A stretch of DNA of 64,000 nt, taken from positions 23,340-87,339 of the forward strand of contig LNEU01000029.1 of NCBI GenBank assembly GCA_001464355.1, given 5' to 3'. The stretch's first letter is position 1. Each line of letters opens with the position of its first letter. The position numbers and the translations under genes were made by a program. The DNA comes from Burkholderiales bacterium Ga0077544 (lineage in GTDB: Bacteria > Pseudomonadota > Gammaproteobacteria > Burkholderiales > Burkholderiaceae_D). Below the pieces are notes generated by a model. It ran no database searches. It had not been told where the DNA came from and saw nothing but the letters and a program-made list of their open reading frames with translations. Of the stretch, positions 41,845 to 51,290 are shown one piece after another.

Positions 41845-43230
41845 ATGAATAACCGTGCCGATCCGCAAGTAGATTCCCTCCGCGTTCCTCCGCATTCGAT
41901 AGAGGCCGAGCAATCTGTCCTTGGCGGTTTACTGCTGGACAATGCGGCGTGGGACAGGATCGCCGACTTCGTTCATCAGGACGATTTCTATCGTTACGAT
42001 CACAGGATCATTTTTCAACACATCGTCAAGTTGATCAATGCGTCCCGTCCGGCTGACGTCATCACTGTTTTTGAAGCATTGACGAATAGCGGCAAGGCAG
42101 ACGAGATCGGTGGCGTTTCCTACCTCAATGCGCTGGCGCAAAATACGCCATCCGCTGCCAATATCCGGCGTTACGCCGAGATCGTGCGCGACCGTGGCGT
42201 GCTGCGCAAACTCATTACCGTGTCGGATGAAATTTCCGGCAATGCATTCAATCCGCAAGGCAAGGAAGTCAAGCAGATGCTGGATGAGGCCGAGTCCAAA
42301 ATCTTTGCCATTGCGGAAGAGGGCGCACGAGGTGCGCAAGGCTTTCAAGAGATTCAGCCTCTGCTGACGCAAGTCGTTGAACGTATCGACGAGCTGTACA
42401 GCCGTGACAGCACCAGCGATATCACCGGTGTGCCTACCGGGTTTGCTGATCTGGACCGTATGACATCAGGTTTGCAACCTGGCGATCTGATTATCGTCGC
42501 CGGTCGTCCATCGATGGGAAAAACCGCATTCTCGATCAATATCGGTGAAACGGTGGCGATTGAAAGCGGTTTGCCGGTTGCGGTCTTTTCGATGGAGATG
42601 GGCGGCACGCAGTTGGCGATGCGTATGCTCGGTTCGGTCGGACGCCTGGATCAGCATCGTCTGCGTACCGGCCGCCTGGTCGATGAAGATTGGCCGCGTC
42701 TGACCCATGCGATTCAAAAAATGAACGATGCACAATTGTTCATCGATGAAACGCCGGCGCTGAACTCGATCGAATTGCGCGCCCGTGCGCGTCGCCTTTC
42801 TCGTCAATGCGGCAAGCTCGGCCTGATCATCATCGATTACCTGCAACTGATGTCCGCCAATTCATCCGGCGAAAATCGTGCGACAGAAATTTCTGAAATT
42901 TCGCGTAGCTTGAAAGGGCTGGCCAAAGAATTGAATTGCCCGGTTATTGCACTTTCACAGTTGAACCGTTCACTGGAGCAGCGCCCGAACAAGCGTCCTG
43001 TGATGTCCGATTTGCGTGAATCCGGCGCTATCGAACAGGATGCTGACGTGATTTTGTTCATCTATCGCGATGAAGTATATAACCCTGATTCACCTGATAA
43101 AGGCACCGCCGAAATCATTATCGGCAAGCAGCGTAACGGTCCTATCGGCAGCGTGCGTCTTACCTTCCTTGGTCAATACACCAAGTTCGAAAATTACACT
43201 GGCTCGGCGGCACTGTATCAAGGTGATTGA
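41845..43230 (+). CDS. dnaB: Replicative DNA helicase DnaB
   Basis: Hexameric helicase that opens the replication fork. 461 residues. The N-terminal primase-interaction domain (~15-125) begins PPHSIEAEQSVLGGLLLDN. The RecA-like motor holds Walker A GRPSMGKTAFS, Walker B LIIIDYLQLM and the motifs KELNCPVIALSQLNR and RPVMSDLRESGAIEQDAD. It follows rplI, as in many proteobacteria, but has its own promoter. No intein is present. Confidence 0.97.
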   Translation: MNNRADPQVDSLRVPPHSIEAEQSVLGGLLLDNAAWDRIADFVHQDDFYRYDHRIIFQHIVKLINASRPADVITVFEALTNSGKADEIGGVSYLNALAQNTPSAANIRRYAEIVRDRGVLRKLITVSDEISGNAFNPQGKEVKQMLDEAESKIFAIAEEGARGAQGFQEIQPLLTQVVERIDELYSRDSTSDITGVPTGFADLDRMTSGLQPGDLIIVAGRPSMGKTAFSINIGETVAIESGLPVAVFSMEMGGTQLAMRMLGSVGRLDQHRLRTGRLVDEDWPRLTHAIQKMNDAQLFIDETPALNSIELRARARRLSRQCGKLGLIIIDYLQLMSANSSGENRATEISEISRSLKGLAKELNCPVIALSQLNRSLEQRPNKRPVMSDLRESGAIEQDADVILFIYRDEVYNPDSPDKGTAEIIIGKQRNGPIGSVRLTFLGQYTKFENYTGSAALYQGD

Positions 43231-43342
43231 TGCGTTGTTACTGATGAAAGCGATCTCAAGGTCTTAAATATTTTCTTGCAGCACCAGAGCATTGCGTGCG
43301 CATCACCTCATTTCAACGTTTTAATATTCAAAGAGAGAAATC

Positions 43343-43969
43343 ATGTTTGGACGACTGATGCCTAAAGAAGGCAAATTTTTCGATCTCTTCAATGAGCACG
43401 CAGAATTTTGTGTCAAGGGTGCAAAAGAGATGGTGGCCTTGATGACGAATTTCGACGATCTGGAGATCCGCGTGCATGCGATCGAAGGTATTGAGAAGCA
43501 GGCCGACAAGGTGACGCACGCCACGCTGGATGCGCTGCACAAGACTTTTATCACGCCGCTGGATCGTGACGATATCCATCAACTGATTACACGCATGGAT
43601 GACATTCTCGACTTGCTTGAGGATGCAGCGCAGACCATTTCCTTGTACGACATCAAGGCCATCACGCCGGAAGCCAAACGTCTGGCCGAACTGTGCCTGG
43701 CGTGTACCGAAAAAGTAAAAGCAGCCGTAGCCTTGTTGCATAACATGGATAACTCACGCGAAATTCTGGCCATCTGCCAAGAAATCGATCGCCTCGAATC
43801 CGATGCCGATCACGTGATGCGCGCTGCGATGTCGAAACTTTTCCGTGAAGAGCCGGATGTCCGCAATTTGATCAAACTGAAAGCGATTTACGAATTGCTG
43901 GAAACCGTCACCGATCGTTGCGAAGATGTTGCCAATATTATCGAAGGCATCATCGTAGAAAACGCTTGA
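43343..43969 (+). CDS. PhoU-like DUF47 protein (phosphate transport accessory)
   Basis: 208 residues, all helical, similar in fold to PhoU, the TIGR00153 type. The conserved segments are FFDLFNEHAEFCVKGA near the N-terminus, EKQADKVTHATLDALHKTFITPLDRDDIHQL and DRCEDVANIIEGI at the end. The acidic E/D-x3-D motifs are proposed to bind metal. DUF47 genes nearly always precede a low-affinity phosphate permease, as here (pit 120 bases on), and probably gate or regulate it. Confidence 0.9.
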   Translation: MFGRLMPKEGKFFDLFNEHAEFCVKGAKEMVALMTNFDDLEIRVHAIEGIEKQADKVTHATLDALHKTFITPLDRDDIHQLITRMDDILDLLEDAAQTISLYDIKAITPEAKRLAELCLACTEKVKAAVALLHNMDNSREILAICQEIDRLESDADHVMRAAMSKLFREEPDVRNLIKLKAIYELLETVTDRCEDVANIIEGIIVENA

Positions 43970-44089
43970 GAATTTAAACGTATTTTCACTGCAACCGGTT
44001 CGGATAGCTCTACCGAGTCACATCTTGCAAGTTACGCGGTTGCCAGCATCTTTGGCGCCGCGCGCAGATAGAACAGAAATTAAAAATCC

Positions 44090-45097
44090 ATGCAAACTCT
44101 TAACATGAGCCTTTATGTCCTCGCCTTTTTGATTGCGTTGGCGTTGGTGTTCGATTTCATGAATGGCTTCCACGACGCAGCAAATGCGATTGCGACCGTG
44201 GTGTCTACTGGTGTCTTGAAGCCGCAAAACGCAGTGATGATGGCGGCGTTTTTCAATTTTATTGCGATCGGAGTGTTCCACCTTAAAGTGGCGTCGATGA
44301 TCGGCAAGGGGACGATCGATCCGATTGTGATTGATCACTACGTTGTCTTCGGTGCATTGATGGGTGCCATTATCTGGAATGCCGTGACCTGGTATTTCGG
44401 CTTGCCGTCGTCTTCGTCCCACGCCTTGATCGGAGGCCTGGTAGGTGCTGCTGTCGCGAAGTCAGGTACCGATGCATTGATCGCGTCGGGCCTGCTGAAA
44501 ATTTTGGCCTTCATCGTCTTGTCACCGTTGCTGGGCTTTATCTTCGGTTCGTTGATGATGATTCTGGTGTCATGGTTGTTTGTCCGATCTACGCCGCGCC
44601 ATGTGGATAAATGGTTCCGCCGCTTGCAACTGGCTTCGGCGGCGATGTATAGCCTGGGACATGGTGGTAATGATGCGCAAAAAACCATGGGTATTATCTG
44701 GATGTTGTTGATCGCTGCTGGCGTTTCAACCGCGGATGAAGCTTTGCCTTGGTGGGTTGTCGTCAGTTGCTATTGCGCGATCAGTCTGGGTACCCTGTTC
44801 GGTGGCTGGCGTATTGTCAAAACCATGGGGCAAAAAATCACCAAGCTGAAACCGGTAGGTGGCTTCTGCGCGGAAACTGGTGGTGCGATTACCTTGTTCC
44901 TGGCGACTGCACTAGGTATCCCAGTTTCGACTACACATACGATTACCGGCGCGATTGTTGGCGTCGGTGCTTCGCGGAAAATGTCCGCAGTGCGCTGGGG
45001 TGTCGCCGGTAATATCGTCTGGGCCTGGATTTTCACAATTCCTGCCTCCGCTTTTATGGCCGCAATTGCATGGTGGCTGGGAACGTTGGTTTTGTAA
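44090..45097 (+). CDS. pit: Low-affinity inorganic phosphate transporter Pit
   Basis: Inner-membrane permease (PHO-4 family) importing phosphate with a metal ion and protons. 335 residues, about ten membrane helices. Both family repeats are visible: FMNGFHDAANAIATVV near the N-terminus and the SLGHGGNDAQKTMG equivalent in the second half, each with the GN/D motif. VSTTHTITGAIVGVGA and SSSSHALIGGLVGAAV are the paired re-entrant loops. ATG 44105 (MSLYVLAF) is a possible alternative start. Confidence 0.92.
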   Translation: MQTLNMSLYVLAFLIALALVFDFMNGFHDAANAIATVVSTGVLKPQNAVMMAAFFNFIAIGVFHLKVASMIGKGTIDPIVIDHYVVFGALMGAIIWNAVTWYFGLPSSSSHALIGGLVGAAVAKSGTDALIASGLLKILAFIVLSPLLGFIFGSLMMILVSWLFVRSTPRHVDKWFRRLQLASAAMYSLGHGGNDAQKTMGIIWMLLIAAGVSTADEALPWWVVVSCYCAISLGTLFGGWRIVKTMGQKITKLKPVGGFCAETGGAITLFLATALGIPVSTTHTITGAIVGVGASRKMSAVRWGVAGNIVWAWIFTIPASAFMAAIAWWLGTLVL

Positions 45098-45127
45098 TGT
45101 CTGGTTAGTGGGAAAATATTGATCCAT

Positions 45128-45159
45128 AAAAAAAGCCTGCTGATTCAGCAGGCTTTTTT
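45128..45159. terminator. Bidirectional terminator between pit and the PhoH-like gene
   Basis: The stem AAAGCCTGCTG / CAGCAGGCTTT has a 3-base loop with A and T runs on the two sides. Confidence 0.9.
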
Positions 45160-45192
45160 GTATCCGATGCTTAGGACTTTAAAATACGTATT

Positions 45193-46851
45193 TTACAAAA
45201 CTTCACTCGCGTGATCAGCCAGACGTGAACGTTCGCCGCGTGCCAGAGTAACGTGACCACCGTGCCCCCAACTCTTGAATCTATCCACAACGTAGGTCAA
45301 GCCGCTGGAGCCTTCAGTCAGGTATGGTGTATCAATTTGTGCAATATTACCGAGACAGACGATCTTGGTACCCGGACCTGCGCGGGTAACCAATGTCTTC
45401 ATCTGCTTAGGCGTCAAGTTTTGCGCTTCATCGATGATCAGGAACTTGTTGACGAAGGTACGACCGCGCATGAAGTTGAGCGACTTGATCTTGATGCGTG
45501 AACGAATCAGATCCTGCGTTGCGGCACGACCCCATTCACCGGCGTCGTTGTCGGACTTGTTCAGCACTTCCAAATTGTCGTCGAACGCGCCCATCCACGG
45601 CGACATCTTCTCTTCTTCCGTACCCGGCAAGAAGCCGATATCCTCGCCGACCGGCACTGTGACGCGAGTCACGATGATTTCGCTGTAAAGCTTGGTTTCC
45701 AGTACTTGGGCCAAACCGGCTGCGAGTGCGAGCAAGGTTTTACCAGTACCGGCTTGACCGAGTAGCGTGACAAAATCACATTCAGGATCCATCAGCAGAT
45801 TCAGCGCAAAGTTCTGTTCGCGATTGCGAGCAGTTACGCCCCAAACGCCATTCTTGGTATGCGCATAGTCGCGCAAGGTCTGGATAACCGCCGTCTTGCC
45901 ATTGATCTGGCGCACCTGGCCGTAGAACGATGCTTCACCATTTTTGGGTTCCATGAAGACAAATTGATTAACGAGCATCGCAGGGACAACCGGACCACTC
46001 AAACGATAGAAGGTGTAGCCGCTGCCGTGCTTGTTTTCCTGCCACGACTCCATACCCTTCGCATGCTTGATCCAGAAATCATCCGGCAATTGCATGATGC
46101 CGGAATAGAGCAGGTCGGTATCTTCCAGCACGTGATCGTTGAAGTATTCTTCAGCCGGCAAGCCCATCGCGCGCGCCTTGATGCGCATGTTGATGTCTTT
46201 TGATACCAGCACGATAGGACGACCTGGATATTGCGATTCCAGCGCACGCACCACACCGAGAATCTGGTTATCGGCCTTGCCCATAGGCAGGCCTTCCGGC
46301 AAGGTGACGTTTTGCAATTTGGTCTGGAAGAACAAACGGCCTTTGGCGTCCTTGTTGCCTAGCTTAGATAAAGGAATGCCATCATCGATCGCATTTTCTT
46401 CAATGCCGCTGACCAGTGCATCCAGCGAACGCGATACCTGGCGCGCGCTGCGTGCAACTTCCGACATGCCTTTTTTGTGATCGTCCAACTCTTCCAGCGT
46501 CATCATAGGCAGATAGACGTCGTGCTCCTCAAAACGGAACAGCGATGTCGGATCGTGCATCAACACGTTGGTATCAAGTACAAATAATTTCTTAACGCCA
46601 GACTTATCTACCGGGCGGCGTGTGCCGGATTTCGGTGCAATCGCCACGGTTTGCGCAGAAACTGCACGCGGTTTTTCGGCCGGTGCTTTCTCTACGATTT
46701 TGGCGCGAACGGGAGCGGGTGCAGGTTGGCTAATGCGTGCTGTCGGCTCAATCAATGTCAATGCTTTGACAATCTTGTCCTTATCCGCCTTCGGATAGTC
46801 TTGTGGTGACAGCAATGCAGCAGGTTTGCTTGGTAATTTAGGCAGTGGCAT
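45193..46851 (-). CDS. PIN domain - PhoH ATPase fusion protein
   Basis: 552 residues. A Pro/Ala-rich N-terminal segment (~1-85) is followed by a PIN ribonuclease domain (~88-215) with KLFVLDTNVLMHDPTSL, the LEELDDHK acidic residue and VSKDINMRIKARAMG. A linker leads to the PhoH domain (~330-540) with Walker A GQAGTGKTLLALA, LIIDEAQNLTPKQMKTL and TRAGPGTKIVCLGN. Such PIN-PhoH proteins (PhoH2, YlaK-like) are sequence-specific RNA helicase/RNases in the systems studied. No antitoxin gene (PhoAT) is adjacent: upstream on the minus strand is a peroxiredoxin gene, 224 bases away. Confidence 0.9.
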   Translation of the reverse strand: MPLPKLPSKPAALLSPQDYPKADKDKIVKALTLIEPTARISQPAPAPVRAKIVEKAPAEKPRAVSAQTVAIAPKSGTRRPVDKSGVKKLFVLDTNVLMHDPTSLFRFEEHDVYLPMMTLEELDDHKKGMSEVARSARQVSRSLDALVSGIEENAIDDGIPLSKLGNKDAKGRLFFQTKLQNVTLPEGLPMGKADNQILGVVRALESQYPGRPIVLVSKDINMRIKARAMGLPAEEYFNDHVLEDTDLLYSGIMQLPDDFWIKHAKGMESWQENKHGSGYTFYRLSGPVVPAMLVNQFVFMEPKNGEASFYGQVRQINGKTAVIQTLRDYAHTKNGVWGVTARNREQNFALNLLMDPECDFVTLLGQAGTGKTLLALAAGLAQVLETKLYSEIIVTRVTVPVGEDIGFLPGTEEEKMSPWMGAFDDNLEVLNKSDNDAGEWGRAATQDLIRSRIKIKSLNFMRGRTFVNKFLIIDEAQNLTPKQMKTLVTRAGPGTKIVCLGNIAQIDTPYLTEGSSGLTYVVDRFKSWGHGGHVTLARGERSRLADHASEVL

Positions 46852-46984
46852 CAGGACCTCGATCTAGTAAGTTTGAAAACATGAAAACGGGTACGACTGG
46901 TGACGACGAGGTGAAAAAAAGATGGAGGAACAGATTTAAAGAGAGATGCAGCGGTGGAAAAATGAAGAAGATACAAATCGAAAA

Positions 46985-47033
46985 GTAAAAAAGCCGTTTG
47001 GGCAGGCTCGTGGCCATATCCGCAAACGGCTTT
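46985..47033 (-). terminator. Terminator of the peroxiredoxin gene
   Basis: The stem AAAGCCGTTTG / CAAACGGCTTT encloses a 22-base loop; TTTTACTTTT follows on the minus strand. Confidence 0.7.
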
Positions 47034-47075
47034 CTTGAAGAAAAATTCTTTTGAATTCAATGGGTTTCTGCAAAC

Positions 47076-47570
47076 CTATGCAAGAGCCTTCACAAACTCC
47101 AGTACTTCATCGATGTGTCCAGGCACTTTTACTCCACGCCATTCTTTCACCAATTTGCCCGACTCGTCAATGATAAAAGTTGAGCGTTCGATGCCGCGTA
47201 CTTTCTTGCCATACATATTTTTCATCTTCATGACATCGAACATTGCGCACAGCGTTTCATCCGGATCGGAGATCAGCTGGAAGGGCATCTCTAGTTTGGC
47301 CTTGAAACCCTCGTGCGAGCGGATGCTGTCCCGGCTGACACCGAAAATTTCGGTGTTGGCTTGCTGGAATTGCGGATACATTTCGCGGAATTGAATGCCT
47401 TCTGTTGTACAACCAGGCGTGTTGTCCTTGGGGTAAAAGTACAGGACAATATTTTTTCCTTTGTAATCAGCTAGTTGAAATGTCCGATCACCGGTCATCG
47501 CGGCTGAAAAATCCGGTACGGTCTTGTTGACTGCCGAAGGGCGCTCTGCCACGGATGTGTCTTGATCCAT
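47076..47570 (-). CDS. bcp: Peroxiredoxin, BCP/PrxQ family, without the usual resolving Cys
   Basis: Thiol peroxidase of 164 residues that reduces H2O2 and organic peroxides. The peroxidatic Cys54 lies in DNTPGCTTEGIQF. The usual resolving Cys five residues on (Cys50 of E. coli BCP) is Ile59. The only other Cys is Cys108 in DPDETLCAMF, at the place of E. coli Cys99. The enzyme thus looks 1-Cys, or uses an external thiol or a distinct disulfide. The catalytic triad FYPKDNTPG and the Arg in KKVRGIERSTFII are kept. Confidence 0.92.
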   Translation of the reverse strand: MDQDTSVAERPSAVNKTVPDFSAAMTGDRTFQLADYKGKNIVLYFYPKDNTPGCTTEGIQFREMYPQFQQANTEIFGVSRDSIRSHEGFKAKLEMPFQLISDPDETLCAMFDVMKMKNMYGKKVRGIERSTFIIDESGKLVKEWRGVKVPGHIDEVLEFVKALA

Positions 47571-47928
47571 TTGTTATCACTCTCTCTGTCGATGCTATCG
47601 GCGCTGTGTGTAGCGCATCAAAGCCCATCGATTTGTTGTCATTCCTGTATGCGAATGAAGATAAATTGTGCGGCCAGGACCGAACATGGGGGCGAGTTTT
47701 TGTCCTTCAAGCAATGAAACTTGAAAAAGTTTCTTTTTGCCTTGCGTTTGAATCAATACAGCATCCAAGCCTGTGCTGCGGTATGGAAATGACAATAATT
47801 TGGCGTGATAGTTCACGATGCCCGGGCCGCCCTGAATGGCTGCAACTGGCCAGCCAGGCAACAGAGTTGAGTGCTGCTGCAAGCACCCTGCAGCAGCTAG
47901 GGCGACGCGACAGCTTCAGTATCTTGTT
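47571..47928. other. 358-base stretch without a convincing gene
   Basis: A minus-strand open frame of 95 codons (47595-47882, MQQHSTLLPGWPVAAIQGG...) ends 24 bases before bcp. Its GRTIYLH and QVSLLEG segments loosely recall a TOBE domain, but there is no ribosome site and no confident match. No hairpin or repeat stands out. I would not call it a gene without homologues. Confidence 0.3.
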
Positions 47929-48303
47929 TCAGGCTTCGAAAATCAGGGCCAGGGCTACCTTGCGGCCTTCGGCCATCAGAATGTTGTAGGTGCGACAGGC
48001 GGCCTGATTGTCCATGCATTCGACACCGATGCGACGCGCTGTCAGCGGGGCTATCAGACGTGGATGGACAAAGCGTTGGCGAGTGCCGGTGCCGAGAATG
48101 ACCACGTCTGGCGAGATCGTATTGATTTGCTCAAAATTTTCTATGGTCAGTGCATCGAAAGAGCTTACAGACCATGCCGCCGGTGCTATTTCAGGCAGAA
48201 CAACCAGACTGGTACTAAACGGGATCAGATTGATTTCGACGCCGTTTTCTTCGTACGAGGTAACGGTTTGATATTGCTGGGTACTGGTGTTGTGGAGCTT
48301 CAT
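47929..48303 (-). CDS. Mth938-like (DUF498) domain protein
   Basis: 124 residues, single domain. Hallmarks: SYEENGVEINLIPFSTSLVVLPE, then PDVVILGTGTRQRFVHP and ARRIGVECMDNQAACRTYNILMAEGRKVALALI. Mitochondrial relatives (NDUFAF3) help assemble complex I, and bacterial members often sit near secDF or respiratory genes; neither is visible here. The role is unknown. Confidence 0.82.
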   Translation of the reverse strand: MKLHNTSTQQYQTVTSYEENGVEINLIPFSTSLVVLPEIAPAAWSVSSFDALTIENFEQINTISPDVVILGTGTRQRFVHPRLIAPLTARRIGVECMDNQAACRTYNILMAEGRKVALALIFEA

Positions 48304-48589
48304 AACGGTATGGGAAGAATATAAATCGGAATCAACTGAGCCATATTCCGATAGTTAGAAGATAAAGAACGCTTATTGTAACGTTTTCGGCTTTAAATCA
48401 GCCTTTAGCGATTGATAAAATCGGTCGCTTTCGGCAAAATGGACCTCTTTCGCGCTGCAACATTGCAGCGCGACATTTTCGCCGGGCTCCGGTTGTCGAT
48501 CCAATATCGATGGCTGTGACGAACCGGCGTTTTCATTAGAGCGAATCGGATCGTGTATCGATACTCTAAAAATAACAAGGAACACCGCT
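48304..48589. other. Divergent promoter region with a 10-bp inverted repeat
   Basis: No gene seen. CGCGCTGCAA (48451-48460) and TTGCAGCGCG (48463-48472) are perfect arms with 2 bases between. There is no T run, so an operator is more likely than a terminator. It lies ~120 bases before the aminotransferase start. Confidence 0.4.
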
Positions 48590-49813
48590 GTGCGACCGAT
48601 CCAGAAATCGAAAAAACTTGCTGACGTTTGTTATGACATACGTGGACCCGTGCTGGAAAAAGCGCGGCAGATGGAAGAAGACGGTCACAAGATCATCAAG
48701 CTGAACATCGGCAACCTTGCCACTTTCGGTTTCGACGCGCCTGATGAAATCGTGCAAGACATGATACGCAATATGTCGAACGCGTCGGGTTATACCGATT
48801 CCAAAGGCTTGTTCGCGCCGCGCAAGGCGATTATGCAGTACACGCAGGAAAAGAAAATCGCCGGCGTGACTATCGACGATATCTATCTGGGCAACGGCGC
48901 ATCCGAGTTGATCGTGATGAGCGTCAATGCTTTGCTGAATACTGGCGACGAAGTGCTGGTCCCGTCGCCCGATTATCCGTTGTGGACGGCCGCAGTCAGT
49001 TTGTCAGGCGGCACGCCTGTGCATTACGTCTGTGATGAACAGGCTGGCTGGTTCCCGGATATCGAAGACATCAAGAAAAAGATCAATTCGAATACCAAGG
49101 CGATCGTCGTCATCAATCCAAACAATCCAACCGGTGCACTGTATCCGGTTGAATTGCTGCAGCAGATCGTCGAAGTTGCGCGTCAGCATCAACTGATCGT
49201 TTTCGCCGATGAAATCTATGACAAAGTGCTGTACGACGGCGAGACACATACTTCGCTGGCTTCTCTCGCTGATGATGTGCTGTTCATTACATTTAACGGT
49301 TTGTCGAAAAATTACCGCGCTTGCGGCTACCGCGCAGGCTGGATGATCGTTTCGGGCGAGAAGCGTTACGCCAAGGATTACATCGAAGGCTTGAATATGC
49401 TGGCGTCTATGCGCCTGTGCGCCAACGTGCCTGGTCAGTATGCAATTCAAACCGCGCTTGGCGGCTATCAAAGCATCAATGATCTGGTCGGTCCCGGCGG
49501 GCGTTTGCTGCGTCAGCGCGATCTGGCGCACAAGCTGTTGACCGACATTCCTGGCGTAACTTGCGTCAAGCCGAAGTCGGCCTTGTACATGTTCCCGCGT
49601 CTTGATCCGCAGATGTATCCGATCAAGGATGATCAGGATTTCGCCTATCAATTGCTGGCTGAGGAAAGCGTATTGATTGTGCAGGGCACAGGCTTTAATT
49701 GCCCGACCCCTGATCATTTCAGGGTAGTATTCCTGCCGAATTCCGACGATTTAACATTGGCGATCGGCCGCATTGCGCATTTTCTCGAAGGCTATCGCAA
49801 ACGTCTGGGCTGA
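48590..49813 (+). CDS. alaA: Pyridoxal phosphate aminotransferase, AlaA type
   Basis: Class I/II aminotransferase making alanine from pyruvate and glutamate in E. coli AlaA. 407 residues from GTG 48590. Typical features: MRPIQKSKKLADVCYDIRGPV at the start, SPDYPLWTAAVSLSGG, NPNNPTGA, ADEIYDKVLYD, and the PLP lysine in GLSKNYRACGYRAGW. The C-terminal Arg for the substrate carboxylate is in DHFRVVFLP. hom and thrC follow; aminotransferase-hom-thrC is a common betaproteobacterial order. Confidence 0.93.
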   Translation: MRPIQKSKKLADVCYDIRGPVLEKARQMEEDGHKIIKLNIGNLATFGFDAPDEIVQDMIRNMSNASGYTDSKGLFAPRKAIMQYTQEKKIAGVTIDDIYLGNGASELIVMSVNALLNTGDEVLVPSPDYPLWTAAVSLSGGTPVHYVCDEQAGWFPDIEDIKKKINSNTKAIVVINPNNPTGALYPVELLQQIVEVARQHQLIVFADEIYDKVLYDGETHTSLASLADDVLFITFNGLSKNYRACGYRAGWMIVSGEKRYAKDYIEGLNMLASMRLCANVPGQYAIQTALGGYQSINDLVGPGGRLLRQRDLAHKLLTDIPGVTCVKPKSALYMFPRLDPQMYPIKDDQDFAYQLLAEESVLIVQGTGFNCPTPDHFRVVFLPNSDDLTLAIGRIAHFLEGYRKRLG

Positions 49814-49902
49814 GCTTTTCACCATTAGCAGCGCGTTCGCCAGTTTAACGAGCGCGTGTTGTATTCGACATCCGCTCACCTGAACTTAATCAAGTAGAAA
49901 TT

Positions 49903-51213
49903 ATGAAATCCATCAAAGTAGGTTTGCTAGGAATCGGCACCGTAGGTGCAGGCACATTCAATGTCTTGAAGCGCAACCAGGAAGAGATTTCCCGTCGCGC
50001 CGGACGCGGCATTGAAATCGTGATGGTGGCAGATCTGGATGTTGCACGTGCCAAAGAGTTGGTCGGCGCGCAATGCGAAATCGTCAATGATGGCAATTTG
50101 GTAGTCAATAATCCAGACATCGATATCGTCATCGAATTGATAGGTGGTTACGGCATCGCCAAGGATCTGGTCTTGAAGGCGATTGCCAATGGCAAGCACG
50201 TCGTTACTGCCAACAAGGCTTTGCTGGCAATACACGGCGATGAAATCTTCAAGGCCGCGCAAGAAAAAGGCGTAATGGTAGCCTATGAAGCAGCAGTCGC
50301 TGGTGGTATTCCTATCATCAAGGCATTGCGCGAAGGCTTGACCGCAAACCGCATCGAATGGATAGCCGGCATCATCAATGGCACCACCAATTTCATCCTG
50401 TCCGAAATGCGCGACAAGGGCCTGGACTTCGACACCGTTTTGAAAGAAGCGCAACGCCTGGGTTACGCTGAAGCCGATCCGACCTTCGATATCGAAGGCG
50501 TCGATGCCGCTCACAAAGCGACGCTGATGGCTGCGATAGCATTCGGTATTCCTGTGCAGTTCGACAAGGCACACGTCGAAGGCATCACCAAGCTGGAAGC
50601 GGTCGATATCCGTTATGCAGAACAACTCGGTTATCGCATCAAATTGCTCGGTATCGCGAAACGTACAACGAACGGTATTGAATTGCGTGTGCATCCGACC
50701 TTGATTCCTGCCAAGCGTTTGATCGCCAATGTCGAAGGGGCGATGAATGCAGTGCTGGTGCAGGGCGATGCCGTCGGCGCGACTTTGTACTACGGCAAAG
50801 GGGCAGGTGCAGAACCTACCGCTTCTGCCGTGATCGCCGATCTGGTCGATATCACGCGTCTGGCCGATGCACAGCCGGCGCACCGTGTGCCACATCTGGC
50901 GTTCCAGCCGCATTCGATGACGGATACGCCTATCCTGCCTATTTCCGAAGTAACGACCAGCTATTACCTGCGCATGCATGTGGCTGACAAACTCGGCGTG
51001 CTGGCGAATGTCACCAGCATCCTAGCGGAATCGACAATTTCCATCGATGCCATGTTGCAAAAAGAACCGGCGCTGGGTGAAACACAAACCGACATCATCA
51101 TGCTGACGCATCAGACCCAGGAGAAAAACGTCGAAGCTGCGATCAAGAAAATCGAAGCCTTGCCTACCGTTTTGGGTAAAGTCACCAAGATCCGTCTTGA
51201 GCATTTGAGCTGA
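49903..51213 (+). CDS. hom: Homoserine dehydrogenase
   Basis: Reduces aspartate semialdehyde to homoserine. 436 residues, monofunctional (no aspartokinase domain). NAD-binding GLLGIGTVGAGTF, VVTANKALLA, and the catalytic region with AGIINGTTNFILSEM and YAEADPTFDIEGVDAAHKA. A C-terminal ACT domain (~350-430) with YYLRMHVADKLGVLANVTSIL is expected to bind threonine for feedback control. A terminator follows at 51261, before thrC. Confidence 0.96.
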   Translation: MKSIKVGLLGIGTVGAGTFNVLKRNQEEISRRAGRGIEIVMVADLDVARAKELVGAQCEIVNDGNLVVNNPDIDIVIELIGGYGIAKDLVLKAIANGKHVVTANKALLAIHGDEIFKAAQEKGVMVAYEAAVAGGIPIIKALREGLTANRIEWIAGIINGTTNFILSEMRDKGLDFDTVLKEAQRLGYAEADPTFDIEGVDAAHKATLMAAIAFGIPVQFDKAHVEGITKLEAVDIRYAEQLGYRIKLLGIAKRTTNGIELRVHPTLIPAKRLIANVEGAMNAVLVQGDAVGATLYYGKGAGAEPTASAVIADLVDITRLADAQPAHRVPHLAFQPHSMTDTPILPISEVTTSYYLRMHVADKLGVLANVTSILAESTISIDAMLQKEPALGETQTDIIMLTHQTQEKNVEAAIKKIEALPTVLGKVTKIRLEHLS

Positions 51214-51260
51214 TGTTTGCTTGGATACATCTACGAAGCAGTTAGAAATCAGTACGAAAT

Positions 51261-51290
51261 AAAAAGGCGCTCAATTGAGCGCCTTTTTAT
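51261..51290 (+). terminator. Terminator of hom
   Basis: The stem AAAAAGGCGCTCAA / TTGAGCGCCTTTTT folds as GGCGCTC / GAGCGCC with an AATT loop and a T tail. Confidence 0.88.

Noticed and set aside
47555..47989. Plus-strand frame of 144 codons between bcp and the Mth938-like gene
   Set aside because: Overlaps both neighbours antisense; Cys- and Ser-rich sequence unlike a real protein.
48373..48585. Minus-strand frame of 70 codons upstream of the aminotransferase gene
   Set aside because: No ribosome site and no recognisable sequence; the region is better explained as regulatory.
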